Assembly: GCA_965220535.1 (NCBI GenBank)
Contig: OZ244833.1
Span: 3,658,001 to 3,722,000, forward strand
From: HK1 sp965220535
GTDB lineage: Bacteria; Pseudomonadota; Gammaproteobacteria; HK1
Length of the DNA: 64,000 nt
Direction of reading: 5' to 3'
The translations under genes and the position numbers were made by a program. A model generated the notes under the pieces. It did not search any database, was not told where the DNA came from, and was given only the letters and a program-made list of their open reading frames with translations. Each line of letters opens with the position of its first letter. The stretch's first letter is position 1. Shown here one piece after another: positions 16,135-24,392 of this stretch.

Positions 16135-16763
16135 TCCTCGAGAATATCGCGCACGCTGTCGGCGATCGCTGCCGCGCTTTCGTCCCCGCGATAGATCGCC
16201 CGTACCCGTCCCCCGGGATCGATCAGGTAAGCGAAAGCGCTATGGTCGACGAAATAACCCTGCGCCGGCTGGCCCTCGGGGATGCGAAATCCGGCGCCGT
16301 AGCGTTGCGCCACGAGGTGCAGCTCGGCCTCGCTCCCGGTCAGGCCGATGAATCCGGGATCGAAATATTCGACATATTCCCCCAAGCGCTGCGGGGTGTC
16401 CCGGGCCGGATCCACGGAAATGAACACCCCGGTAAAACGGGCGGCGTCGGCTTTCGAAAGGAGGCTTTTCGCTTCTCGGACGCGAAGGAGAGTCGCCGGA
16501 CAAATATCGGGGCAATATGTATAGCCGAAGGAAAGATGCAGCGCCTTGCCTGCGAGCGCGTCGAGGTGCAAACGCTCGCCTCGTTGGTCGGTGAGTTCAA
16601 AGGGTCCGCCGATTTCGTAATGCCCCAAAACGACTCCCTCGCTCGGCTCGTCGTCGGGAGCCGGATCGCGCACGATCGTCCCGAGCAGGAGCCCGGCCAA
16701 GAGGGCAAAAACCACGACCGCAACGGTAGCGAGGCGTCGATCCTTTCCGAAAAGAGACTCCAT
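16125..16763 (-). CDS. SCO1/SenC/PrrC-type copper chaperone
   Basis: 212 residues from ATG 16763, preceded by AAGGAT. An N-terminal hydrophobic helix (about 11-30) anchors the protein to the inner membrane with the thioredoxin-like domain in the periplasm. The copper site is Cys84 and Cys88 in YCPDIC, with the conserved His in VDHSAFAYLID near 175. SCO proteins deliver copper to, or maintain the redox state of, the CuA centre of cytochrome oxidase. No oxidase gene is in the window. The frame extends 24 codons upstream, but that would place polar residues before the anchor. Confidence 0.92.
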   Translation of the reverse strand: MESLFGKDRRLATVAVVVFALLAGLLLGTIVRDPAPDDEPSEGVVLGHYEIGGPFELTDQRGERLHLDALAGKALHLSFGYTYCPDICPATLLRVREAKSLLSKADAARFTGVFISVDPARDTPQRLGEYVEYFDPGFIGLTGSEAELHLVAQRYGAGFRIPEGQPAQGYFVDHSAFAYLIDPGGRVRAIYRGDESAAAIADSVRDILEEMG

Positions 16764-17222
16764 ATCCTTGAAACTCGTCGTGCTTTTCGATATCGATGGG
16801 GGCAAAGGCGGAGTGAACCGGATTTCGACGGGCAAGATTGCCGAGCGAGGGCCTTGCGTTGCCGCCGAGCCTTGCGCCGCTCGGTCGACTTGGGAAAAAT
16901 CCCTCGTCGTTCCACTCGTCGCCCTTTAGGAGATCGTAGCGAGGGGGCTCGATGGCTGCCGGCGACGATCGGATTTGCCCTCTCGCATATTATCCGTCAA
17001 GTAAAATATCTTTGTAGGCAAGAGCGGTGAGCGCAACGCGCGGCAAAGCGAGCGTCGGATGGATTCGATGCTCGAGCGAGCGGCGGATCGTCGAGCTCCC
17101 GGTGCTGAAACCGACTTTCGATTTTGTGCACAATTCGGATCTTCCGAAAGGGTATGACACTCTCGGAAGATCATCCACGCATATTTGCCGCCGAAGCGCT
17201 TTTCGATCAAGGAGACAAAAGC
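16764..17222. promoter_or_regulatory. Divergent region with an inverted repeat ahead of the secreted-protein gene
   Basis: The 459 bp contain an AT-rich patch at about 16985-17015 and a perfect 10-bp inverted repeat, GATCTTCCGA at 17138-17147 and TCGGAAGATC at 17163-17172, separated by 15 bases. It lies 51 bases before the ATG at 17223. No T-run follows, so a terminator is unlikely; an operator or 5'-leader hairpin is possible. Confidence 0.5.
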
Positions 17223-17639
17223 ATGAAAAGACTATCGACGATCACGGGTATTTTGGCCATTCTTTTCGCTCAGAGCGCAATGGCCGCCGGCCACGCCGGG
17301 CTGAAGATGCCGCTGCGGGCGAGCGTCGGGATTCTCCCGATACAAGGCGGGGAGTTTTTGTCGATGGTCTGCGAGTCCGACAACCCTTGTCCCTTGTATG
17401 TCGACGCCTCGGCGGTCGACGGCACCCGCTATCACGGCGAGCCGGAGACGAGCCGAATTCCGCCCTGGGGCTACCACCTCGTCAGTGTCGACGATATTGC
17501 CTTCACGCTCGATATCCCTCGTCCTCCCGGCGTCGTGACGTGGATATCGATTCGCCTGCGCTCGACGGAGCCCTTGGTCGTGCAGACGTGGTCGAGCGCC
17601 AGCGGCACGCTGACCAATACCACCTCGGTGATTCGCTGA
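17223..17639 (+). CDS. Secreted protein of unknown function
   Basis: 138 residues; ATG 17223 is supported by AAGGAG at 17209-17214. The N-terminus is a clear Sec signal peptide with a predicted cleavage after AQSAMA (about residue 22), so the mature protein of roughly 116 residues is periplasmic or exported. It contains CESDNPC, whose two cysteines could form a disulfide, and Ser/Thr/Val-rich strands toward the C-terminus suggesting a beta fold. I do not recognise the family. It stands alone between the divergent SCO1-type gene and a 620-bp gap. Confidence 0.75.
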   Translation: MKRLSTITGILAILFAQSAMAAGHAGLKMPLRASVGILPIQGGEFLSMVCESDNPCPLYVDASAVDGTRYHGEPETSRIPPWGYHLVSVDDIAFTLDIPRPPGVVTWISIRLRSTEPLVVQTWSSASGTLTNTTSVIR

Positions 17640-18259
17640 CCGGCGAATCGCCGGCACCGCTCGCACGACCCTCGATCGCCCGGGAGATTTTTTCCCGCAG
17701 GACTTAGGTGATCGGTCGTGCGTTCGGTTTTTCGATCCTTCGCGCCGCCTCCCGTGCGATAGGCGAAAGGGGGGTCGCCGAGCGCAGGAATCCGGCGGGT
17801 TTTCGAAAGCGCAGGCAAAAAAGCGCAACGAAGACGGTCGGAGGATAGATGCCTTGCAGGTGCGAGGAGCGAGTCCTCGGGCCTTGGCGGCCGGATCGTC
17901 TTGTTGGCTCATGGCGAACGAGCGTTTGTCCGGGCGCGGGGCAAGGGGGATCGATCCATTTTTTTCGCGCCCCGTCTTTTCCTCGATGCGATTTCGATAT
18001 CGAATATTCCCGCTCGGATCGACGGCGTATTCGAAGCGATGCGTTCGAGCGACGAAAATCATCGAAGACGAAACGCCGCTCGCTGCGAAAACGAGATGCA
18101 AAGAGCCTCATCAGGGATGAGCCTTTTCCCGCCGCATTCATCCGCCGGCAAAAACAAAGAAGTCGATCAAGATAATAGATGAGCGCAGTGTCAGGTGTCG
18201 CCGCCCCATGAAGGCGATGGATAAAAACCCCGTCGATCACGACAGCCGGATATCGTTGA
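17640..18259. other. Gene-free stretch of 620 bp
   Basis: Only frames with Arg-rich translations and no ribosome-binding sites are present on either strand. I see no RNA gene, terminator or convincing promoter in it. Confidence 0.5.
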
Positions 18260-19558
18260 ATGCGATTGCAAGGAATTTCTCGCGGCCCCTTCGTGATTGC
18301 GGTGCTCTTTTCTTCGACGGCGCTCGCCATCGGAGTCTCGCAATATGCCTTCGGTCATTTCATCGCCCCCTTGGAAGAGCGCTTCGGCTGGACGCCTGCC
18401 CAAATCGGCGTCTCTCTTTCTTTCCTTGCGGTCGGGGGGCTTGCCGCCCCTCTGTTCGGCCGGGCGATGGACCGCTTCGGGGCTCGACCGATCCTCGTAT
18501 CCTCCCTCGTGCTCTTCGGAATCAGTTTTTGTCTGCGACCGTTGATGAGCGAACTCTGGCATTTATATGCGCTGAGTTTGTTGCAGTTCATCCCTTTTGC
18601 CGGCCTCACCCTCATGCCCGCCGGGCGTTTGATCCCGCTTTGGTATCCCCGCATGCGGGGGCGCATCATGGGCATCGCCACCATGGGCAACAATATCGGG
18701 GGCTTGGTGATGCCGATATTGATCGTCGTTTTGTTGACGACGATGTCATGGGCCCATGCCTCGGTGGTCATCGGCTTGCTTTCGTTTCTGATTGCGGCGG
18801 CGGCTCACGTCATCGTGCGCGAAGCGCCGCCGGCGACCGAGGGCTCGAAAGAGGGCGCATCCGCCCGCTCGATGGCGCCGGAATCGACGAAGGCCGATCC
18901 CGAGATTCCCGAGACCCCCGAGATCCGCGAGAGCGCCGACCCGCGCGCCGCCGAGGCCCAGGCTCGGCGCTCTTTTTATGCCGTCCTCATAACCCTCGTG
19001 CTCGGGGCCTTCGCCTACAGCGTCTTTTTACCCCATGTCTACCGGCACCTGGAGGAAGGGGCGGGGCTGTCGACGGTCGCGGCCTCTTTCGCCTTCGGCG
19101 TCTTGGCCGTCGGCGGGGCTTGCGGCAAATTCATCTTCGGCTGGATGGCGGAGCGCTTCGGCGCGAAGTCGATGACGATGCTGGATTTGATCGGTCAAGC
19201 GATCGCCGGCGGGTTGATCGCCTTTGTTCCGATGCTCGTCGCCGCGGGATTCGCAAGCCCCGGATCGGTCGCGGTTCTGGCGGGGATCTACGGTTTTTTC
19301 TTGGGCGGCTTCGGGGTGCTGATGCCCTTGATCGTGCAGGAAATCTCCGATCCGAAGCGTTTCGGCAGCGTCATGGGTTGGATGCAGCTCGGCCAAGTGG
19401 TGTCATTCGGGTTAGGGCCGCTGATCGCCGGGCGTTCCGATGACCTGCTAGGCAGCTATACCCTCTCGTTTTTGTTGACCTGCGCCTTTTTCGTGATCGG
19501 AGCGCTGTCCTTGATCTGGTGCGCAAGTCCGCCGCGCCCCCGAGCCCGAGGGCTTTGA
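18260..19558 (+). CDS. Major facilitator superfamily transporter
   Basis: 432 residues from ATG 18260; no strong Shine-Dalgarno is visible. Twelve hydrophobic segments are arranged in two groups of about six around a hydrophilic loop. The loop between TM2 and TM3 carries the MFS motif A variant GRAMDRFGARP at about 71-81. Such proteins are inner-membrane secondary transporters. The general pattern resembles monocarboxylate/oxalate-formate-type MFS proteins, but the substrate cannot be read. The central loop (about 190-235) is extended by a Glu/Pro/Ala-rich low-complexity stretch. The crotonase gene follows after 104 bp. Confidence 0.9.
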   Translation: MRLQGISRGPFVIAVLFSSTALAIGVSQYAFGHFIAPLEERFGWTPAQIGVSLSFLAVGGLAAPLFGRAMDRFGARPILVSSLVLFGISFCLRPLMSELWHLYALSLLQFIPFAGLTLMPAGRLIPLWYPRMRGRIMGIATMGNNIGGLVMPILIVVLLTTMSWAHASVVIGLLSFLIAAAAHVIVREAPPATEGSKEGASARSMAPESTKADPEIPETPEIRESADPRAAEAQARRSFYAVLITLVLGAFAYSVFLPHVYRHLEEGAGLSTVAASFAFGVLAVGGACGKFIFGWMAERFGAKSMTMLDLIGQAIAGGLIAFVPMLVAAGFASPGSVAVLAGIYGFFLGGFGVLMPLIVQEISDPKRFGSVMGWMQLGQVVSFGLGPLIAGRSDDLLGSYTLSFLLTCAFFVIGALSLIWCASPPRPRARGL

Positions 19559-19662
19559 AAGCCGTCGAAGCGCCCGTATATCCTTCGCTGTAAAAAGCCG
19601 ACAGCGAGGATCTTCGGCGGGCAAAATAAAGCCCTCGATACGCGTTTTCCCAAGGAGGGATC

Positions 19663-20514
19663 ATGAGTTACGAGTTCATCGAGCGTTCGATCGACGGGCA
19701 TATCACCACTGTCACGATATCCCGTCCGCAGGTGATGAATGCCTTGCACCCTTATGCCCTGATGGAGATGGACGACGCCTTCGACGCTTTCCAAGCCGAC
19801 GATGAACAATGGGTGGCGATCCTGACCGGCTCCGGAGATCGAGCCTTTTGCGCGGGGAACGATTTGAAGTTCCAAGCGGATCACGGGGCGCAGAGAGTGC
19901 GGGAACTCAGAAGCGGGCTCGTCGGGGGCTTCGGCGGTCTGACACGCCGCAGCGGCTGCTACAAACCGATCATCGCGGCCGTCAACGGACTGGCCTTGGG
20001 CGGCGGCTTCGAGCTGGCCTTGGCTTGCGATATCATCGTCGCCGTCGAGCATGCCACCTTCGGCCTGCCGGAGCCGAGGGTGGGCTTGATGGCCGCCGCC
20101 GGCGGGGTCCATCGCTTGCCGCGGCAGATCCCCTGGCATGCGGCGATGGCGGTGATCCTCGCGGGCAAACGTCTTAGCGCCGCCGAGGCCCTTTCTTTCG
20201 GTCTCGTCAACGAGATCGTTCGAAGCGGGGCGACCGAACAGGAGAAGGGCGAGAGATCCGAATCCGCGGCCGAGGATGACGAAGCCTCGGCGCTGATGGT
20301 CGCCGCCCGGCGGTGGGCGAAGGAGATACTCGCCGGGGCTCCGCTGTCGGTGCGGGCCTCCAAAGAGGCGGTGACGATGGGGGCGGCGATGCCCTTGGAG
20401 CACGCTCTCGACAGCGTTTTCCCCGTGGCTCGTCGGATGTACGAGTCCCAAGATCTGATCGAGGGGCCACGCGCCTTCGCGGAAAAACGGCGGCCGCGCT
20501 GGCAGGGACGCTAG
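19663..20514 (+). CDS. Enoyl-CoA hydratase/isomerase (crotonase) family protein
   Basis: 283 residues from ATG 19663, with AAGGAGG just upstream. Crotonase-fold enzymes act on acyl-CoA thioesters using two backbone NH groups as an oxyanion hole; here these are CAGNDLKF near residue 65 and GLALGGGFELALACD near 109-123. PEPRVGLMAAAGG follows as in hydratases. A charged low-complexity insertion (TEQEKGERSESAAEDDEAS, about 190-208) sits after the NEIV strand. Substrate is unknown. The stop lies 5 bp before lgt, suggesting one transcript. Confidence 0.9.
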   Translation: MSYEFIERSIDGHITTVTISRPQVMNALHPYALMEMDDAFDAFQADDEQWVAILTGSGDRAFCAGNDLKFQADHGAQRVRELRSGLVGGFGGLTRRSGCYKPIIAAVNGLALGGGFELALACDIIVAVEHATFGLPEPRVGLMAAAGGVHRLPRQIPWHAAMAVILAGKRLSAAEALSFGLVNEIVRSGATEQEKGERSESAAEDDEASALMVAARRWAKEILAGAPLSVRASKEAVTMGAAMPLEHALDSVFPVARRMYESQDLIEGPRAFAEKRRPRWQGR

Positions 20515-20519
20515 GGAGG

Positions 20520-21314
20520 GTGCTCGTTCATCCGGGCTTCGATCCGGTCGCGATCCACTTGGGTCCGCTGCGCATTTATTGGTACGGGCTGATGTATTTG
20601 CTGGCCTTCGGTTGCGGGTGGTGGTTGGGGCGCCGGCGCGCACGGCAGGAATGGCGCGGTTTTCGTCCCGCCGATGTCGACGATCTGCTTTTTTATATCG
20701 TCCTCGGAGTGGTCATCGGGGGCCGGGTCGGGTATATGATTTTTTACGATCCGGGTCGGCTGCTCGAGAACCCGCTCTCCTTGCTGATGATTTGGCAAGG
20801 AGGGATGTCCTTTCATGGCGGATTGATCGGGGTGCTGCTTTCGATGGCGTGGTTCGCTCGACGGCGCGATCGAGCGTTCTTTCAGGTGACGGATTTCATC
20901 GCGCCGCTGATCCCTCCGGGGATCATGGCCGGTCGTATCGGCAATTTCATCAACGGAAAATTATGGGGAGCGCCCTCGGAACTGCCGTGGGCGACGGTTT
21001 TTCCGGATCCGAACGCCGGTGGCATCCCCCGGCATCCATCGCAACTTTACGAGGCTTTTTTGGAGGGCTTCCTCCTCTTCGTCGTTTTGTGGTGGTTTAC
21101 GCAGCGCCTTCGTCCGCCGATGGCCGCCTCCGGTCTTTTTCTCGCCGGTTACGCCTTGGCCCGTTTGCTGGTGGAGTTCGTACGCATTCCCGATGCGCAT
21201 ATCGGCTATATCGCTTTCGGGTGGGTGACGATGGGGCAGATACTCACCGCGCCGATGTTGTTGGCCGGGCTCGTGTTTTTGATGTGGGCATTCAAAGGAG
21301 CGAAAGGGCGGTGA
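20520..21314 (+). CDS. lgt: Prolipoprotein diacylglyceryl transferase
   Basis: 264 residues from GTG 20520 (VLVHPGFDPVAIHLGPL), which matches family N-termini, although AGGGAGG abuts the start codon with no spacing. Lgt is the inner-membrane enzyme that adds diacylglyceryl to the lipobox cysteine of prolipoproteins. Signatures are YWYGLMYL near 20, GGRVGYMIFYDP in the first half and AGRIGNFINGKLWG near 140-153. Seven hydrophobic segments are visible. lolB at 43534 encodes a lipoprotein that would be one of its substrates. The stop overlaps the thyA start in GTGA. Confidence 0.95.
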   Translation: MLVHPGFDPVAIHLGPLRIYWYGLMYLLAFGCGWWLGRRRARQEWRGFRPADVDDLLFYIVLGVVIGGRVGYMIFYDPGRLLENPLSLLMIWQGGMSFHGGLIGVLLSMAWFARRRDRAFFQVTDFIAPLIPPGIMAGRIGNFINGKLWGAPSELPWATVFPDPNAGGIPRHPSQLYEAFLEGFLLFVVLWWFTQRLRPPMAASGLFLAGYALARLLVEFVRIPDAHIGYIAFGWVTMGQILTAPMLLAGLVFLMWAFKGAKGR

Positions 21315-22105
21315 GGCAATATCTCGAACTGATGCGCAGGATTCGCGAACAGGGGGCGGACAAGGACGATCGCACCGGAGTCGGTACTCAAAGCGTTTTC
21401 GGAGCCCAGTTGCGTTTCGATCTCGCCGCGGGTTTTCCCGCGGTTACCACCAAATTCCTTCGCATCGACGCCGTTATCCACGAACTCCTTTGGTTTTTAC
21501 GCGGCGAAACCAATATCCGCTCGTTGAACGAGCGCGGAGTCGGCATCTGGAATGCCTGGGCCGACGAAAGCGGAGAGCTCGGGCCGATCTACGGATCGCA
21601 GTGGAGGCGCTGGCCCACGGCGGACGCCGGGCATATCGATCAGATCGAGCAGGTGATCGAAAGCATCGAACGCGATCCGGATTCGAGACGCCATATCGTC
21701 AGCGCTTGGAATCCGGGCGAGATCGAAAGGATGGCCCTTCCCCCTTGCCATCTTCTCTTCCAGTTTTATGTCAGCCAAGGTCGGCTTTCTTGTCAGCTCT
21801 ACCAGCGAAGCGCGGATATTTTTCTCGGCACACCCTTCAATATCGCCTCCTATTCGTTGTTGACGATGATGGTGGCGCAAGTGACGGGCTATCAGCCGGG
21901 GGAGTTCATCCATGTTTTCGGGGATGTGCATCTTTATCGAAATCACCGGGAGCAGGCGGACAAGCAACTCGCGCGCGAGCCTCATCCCCGGCCGCGAATG
22001 AAGATCAATCCCGATGTCAAATCGATTTTCGATTTCCGCCGCGAGGATTTCGAGTTGGAGGACTATCGACATCATCCGCCGATTCGGGCCCCGATCGCGG
22101 TCTAA
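21311..22105 (+). CDS. thyA: Thymidylate synthase
   Basis: 264 residues from GTG 21311, overlapping the lgt stop; 264 is the E. coli length. ThyA methylates dUMP to dTMP with methylenetetrahydrofolate. The catalytic cysteine is Cys146 in LPPCHLLFQF, and RRHIVSAWNP, QRSADIFLGTPFNIASY and the C-terminal HHPPIRAPIAV (cap over the active site) are all present. lgt-thyA is the usual gammaproteobacterial pair. Confidence 0.97.
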   Translation: MRQYLELMRRIREQGADKDDRTGVGTQSVFGAQLRFDLAAGFPAVTTKFLRIDAVIHELLWFLRGETNIRSLNERGVGIWNAWADESGELGPIYGSQWRRWPTADAGHIDQIEQVIESIERDPDSRRHIVSAWNPGEIERMALPPCHLLFQFYVSQGRLSCQLYQRSADIFLGTPFNIASYSLLTMMVAQVTGYQPGEFIHVFGDVHLYRNHREQADKQLAREPHPRPRMKINPDVKSIFDFRREDFELEDYRHHPPIRAPIAV

Positions 22106-22169
22106 AGCCCGCGCCCTTCGATGCCGCCTCGAAACATCGCTTCGATTCGAGCCGAAAAAAGGAAGGATG

Positions 22170-22454
22170 ATGGAACACTCCAAGGTCAACAGGCTCTATG
22201 CGGTCAACGCCGCGATATTCTCCGGGATGAAAGCCTTTGCCGAGGGCAAGATGCTGCAAAAGGAATGCCCCGATATCGAGGTGGACGAGGAGATGGTGGA
22301 AAGGATCACCGGTACCGTCGAGGGGCTGTTCACCTTTCTTTTGCAAAGACTCGAGGAGCGGGCGCCGGCGCCGGAGGATATCTTCGAGGAGATGAAAAAG
22401 GCCTTCGAGGAATATTCGTCGATGATCGATCCCTCCGACGAGACCTTGCACTGA
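22170..22454 (+). CDS. Small acidic helical protein of unknown function
   Basis: 94 residues; ATG 22170 (or the adjacent ATG 22167) follows AAAAAGGAAGG. The protein is rich in Glu and Met with long amphipathic helices (about 5-25, 40-60, 68-88) and no signal peptide or membrane segment, so it is probably cytosolic. No cysteine pair or enzyme motif is visible. I do not recognise the family. It follows thyA by 64 bp and may share its transcript. Confidence 0.65.
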   Translation: MEHSKVNRLYAVNAAIFSGMKAFAEGKMLQKECPDIEVDEEMVERITGTVEGLFTFLLQRLEERAPAPEDIFEEMKKAFEEYSSMIDPSDETLH

Positions 22455-22506
22455 GCGGGGGCGATCCGGGGGATCCCTTTTTCGAGGCAGCGACGCTTTC
22501 GGCGAT

Positions 22507-22575
22507 CGCCCCGAGACAGAGCCCCGAGACGAGCGCCCGAGCCAGCGCCCCGAGCCAGTGCCCCGAGCCAGCGCT
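22507..22575 (+). repeat. 13-bp degenerate tandem repeat between the small acidic gene and the hydrolase gene
   Basis: About five imperfect units related to CGCCCCGAGCCAG run through 22507-22575; the last two full copies differ by one base. The tract lies between the convergent ends of two transcription units. Confidence 0.75.
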
Positions 22576-22606
22576 TACGAGTACGCAGGGCCCCGGGCTC
22601 GCCGAC

Positions 22607-23308
22607 TCATCGGCCCAACAAGGACTCGATCGCTTCGCAGACCTCCTCGGGGGCTTCCAGGGTCGGAAGGTGGCCGACACCCTCCAAGACGGTCAGATCC
22701 GCTTTCGGGATCGCCTGCGCAAGATAGCGGTGGCGCGAAAGGGGGCAAAGGCGATCTTGATCGCCGCATAGGATCGTGCACGGGAGATCGTATCGCTCGA
22801 GATCCGGGCTGTAGTCGGGTCGATGCATCAGGGCTCGCGATTGTTTGTCGAAGACCTGCGCTCCGAGATCCATGGCCATCGCGTGGCAGATTTCGGCGAT
22901 GGCCGCTGCGGCCTGCGGGGATCGGGAGCCGGGGTAATTCAAAATGACCTCCTCGCGCATCAGGCGGGAAAGTTCGCCCCTTGCGACCGCCTGCATTTGC
23001 GGGATGCGACGCTCTAAGACTTGCGGCGATTCGCTGAAAGGGTTGGTCGACATCAGCAACAAACGGGTGATGCGTTCGGGGGCCCGGCGCATCAGCTCCA
23101 TGGCCACGATGCCACCCATCGAAAGGCCGACGAGAGCGAAGCTCGCGGGCGCTCCCTCGAGCAGGTCGGCGGCGATATCGCCCATCGAGGCATGGCCGCC
23201 GATATCGCCGATCCGACAATCGAATCTCGATCCGAAAGCCTCGATTTGCGGGCCATAAAGACGCCCGTCGCACATCATTCCCGGCAAAAAAAGAATCGAT
23301 CGGCTCAT
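22607..23308 (-). CDS. Alpha/beta hydrolase
   Basis: 233 residues. The nucleophile elbow is GLSMGG with Ser63. The acid is likely the first Asp of CGDQDRLCP near 190, and the catalytic His is in GVGHLP near 212, completing a canonical triad. No signal peptide, so cytoplasmic. MetX-like and esterase/lactonase members share this pattern, and the specific substrate cannot be read. It is the last gene, 110 bp downstream, of the minus-strand uptake operon, so it could be a lactonase or esterase acting in that pathway, or merely a neighbour. Confidence 0.85.
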   Translation of the reverse strand: MSRSILFLPGMMCDGRLYGPQIEAFGSRFDCRIGDIGGHASMGDIAADLLEGAPASFALVGLSMGGIVAMELMRRAPERITRLLLMSTNPFSESPQVLERRIPQMQAVARGELSRLMREEVILNYPGSRSPQAAAAIAEICHAMAMDLGAQVFDKQSRALMHRPDYSPDLERYDLPCTILCGDQDRLCPLSRHRYLAQAIPKADLTVLEGVGHLPTLEAPEEVCEAIESLLGR

Positions 23309-23418
23309 GGCGGGGTATCGGGGACGGGGGAGAGTTCTCGGCGAGTCGTCGGTGCCGACGATCTCCTAGCGGCCGGCGGATATCGTCGATTCCTCGTCGA
23401 TCTCTCGTTGTCGATCCC

Positions 23419-24387
23419 TCATTCGCCCTCTCGCCAAGCGGTCCAGGTCGGACCGGCGGCGTCGGTCGTCGCGACCACGCGATAAAGGCTCGATTCGGAT
23501 TCACCGAGCGCGGCCAAACGATAATCCCGGCGGGCTTCGACGAGCATGGTATCGCCGGGACCGAGCTGCGTTCGTTCGTTACCGATCACCACTTCCCAGC
23601 GCCCTCGCATCGGCATCAAAACCCCGGGCAATGCGTGGACGCAGGCCTTCGTCGCTGCGGAGGCCGGGATCAAAAAATCGACTTCGAAGCCCGGTCGATC
23701 GCGCAAAAGGGCGTTTTCGCCGATGACCCCGACGACGGGATCGGCCGCCGCCAAGAGATCGCGATAGCGAGCGACATGAAAGGGCACGATATCCGCGGCC
23801 GCCGGTTCGGGAAAGCCCGCGAGCGCCTCGTCGCTCGCGACCGGCATCGCCTCGATCCCCGGCGGCAAATCCTCACCCTTGGCGCGATCGTAAAGAACGC
23901 CGTTTTCGCCCAAGATCATGCCGTGTTTCGCGGCCTCGCGGATAACCTCAGGAGCCCAGATCACCCCGCCCCCGGCGTCGTCGCCGCCCAAGATCGACAT
24001 GATCATCCCGTAATCGGCGCCGATATTTTCGAAACCGCGAAAGATGCCGGTCGGGATATTGAAGAGATCCCCTTCCTCCAAGACCACCTCGCCGGCATCG
24101 CCCCGCCGCCCCCAGAAAAACCGCCATCGACCCTCGAGGACGAAGAAGACTTCCGCCGTCCGATGGGCATGGAGGCTGTTCCGACAACCGGGCGGTTGCC
24201 CGGCGGCGCCGATATGAAAGCCCGGGGTCTTTCGAATATGGATATGCTGATCCGGGCTTTCCGATACCCCGCCGCCGATGATGGTGAAGTTGTCTTTTCG
24301 ATCCGATCCGGGGGTGTGGGCGTCGATGAAGGCGCTTTTGCAAGGGACGAGATCCCGATAGCGGACGATCATATCCTCGAGCCCCAT
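23419..24387 (-). CDS. Bicupin-type cupin-domain protein
   Basis: 322 residues from ATG 24387, five bases after the upstream SnoaL-like gene's stop; the open frame continues upstream but overlaps that gene. The first cupin holds the metal motif LHAHRTAEVFFVLEG (His73, His75, Glu79). Its second motif, GDLFNIPTGIFRGFEN, has Arg where the fourth metal-binding His is usual, leaving three clear ligands. A second cupin-like half (about 200-315) has RGRWEVVIGNE and GPGDTMLVEARRDY but no His ligands. Bicupins include dioxygenases, decarboxylases and sugar isomerases. The position next to the dehydrogenases suggests catabolism of the imported solute. Confidence 0.8.
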   Translation of the reverse strand: MGLEDMIVRYRDLVPCKSAFIDAHTPGSDRKDNFTIIGGGVSESPDQHIHIRKTPGFHIGAAGQPPGCRNSLHAHRTAEVFFVLEGRWRFFWGRRGDAGEVVLEEGDLFNIPTGIFRGFENIGADYGMIMSILGGDDAGGGVIWAPEVIREAAKHGMILGENGVLYDRAKGEDLPPGIEAMPVASDEALAGFPEPAAADIVPFHVARYRDLLAAADPVVGVIGENALLRDRPGFEVDFLIPASAATKACVHALPGVLMPMRGRWEVVIGNERTQLGPGDTMLVEARRDYRLAALGESESSLYRVVATTDAAGPTWTAWREGE

Positions 24388-24392
24388 GTCGC

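Noticed and set aside
17704..18330. A 208-residue minus-strand frame in the gap before the MFS gene
   Set aside because: Arg-rich translation, no ribosome-binding site, and it overlaps the real MFS start.
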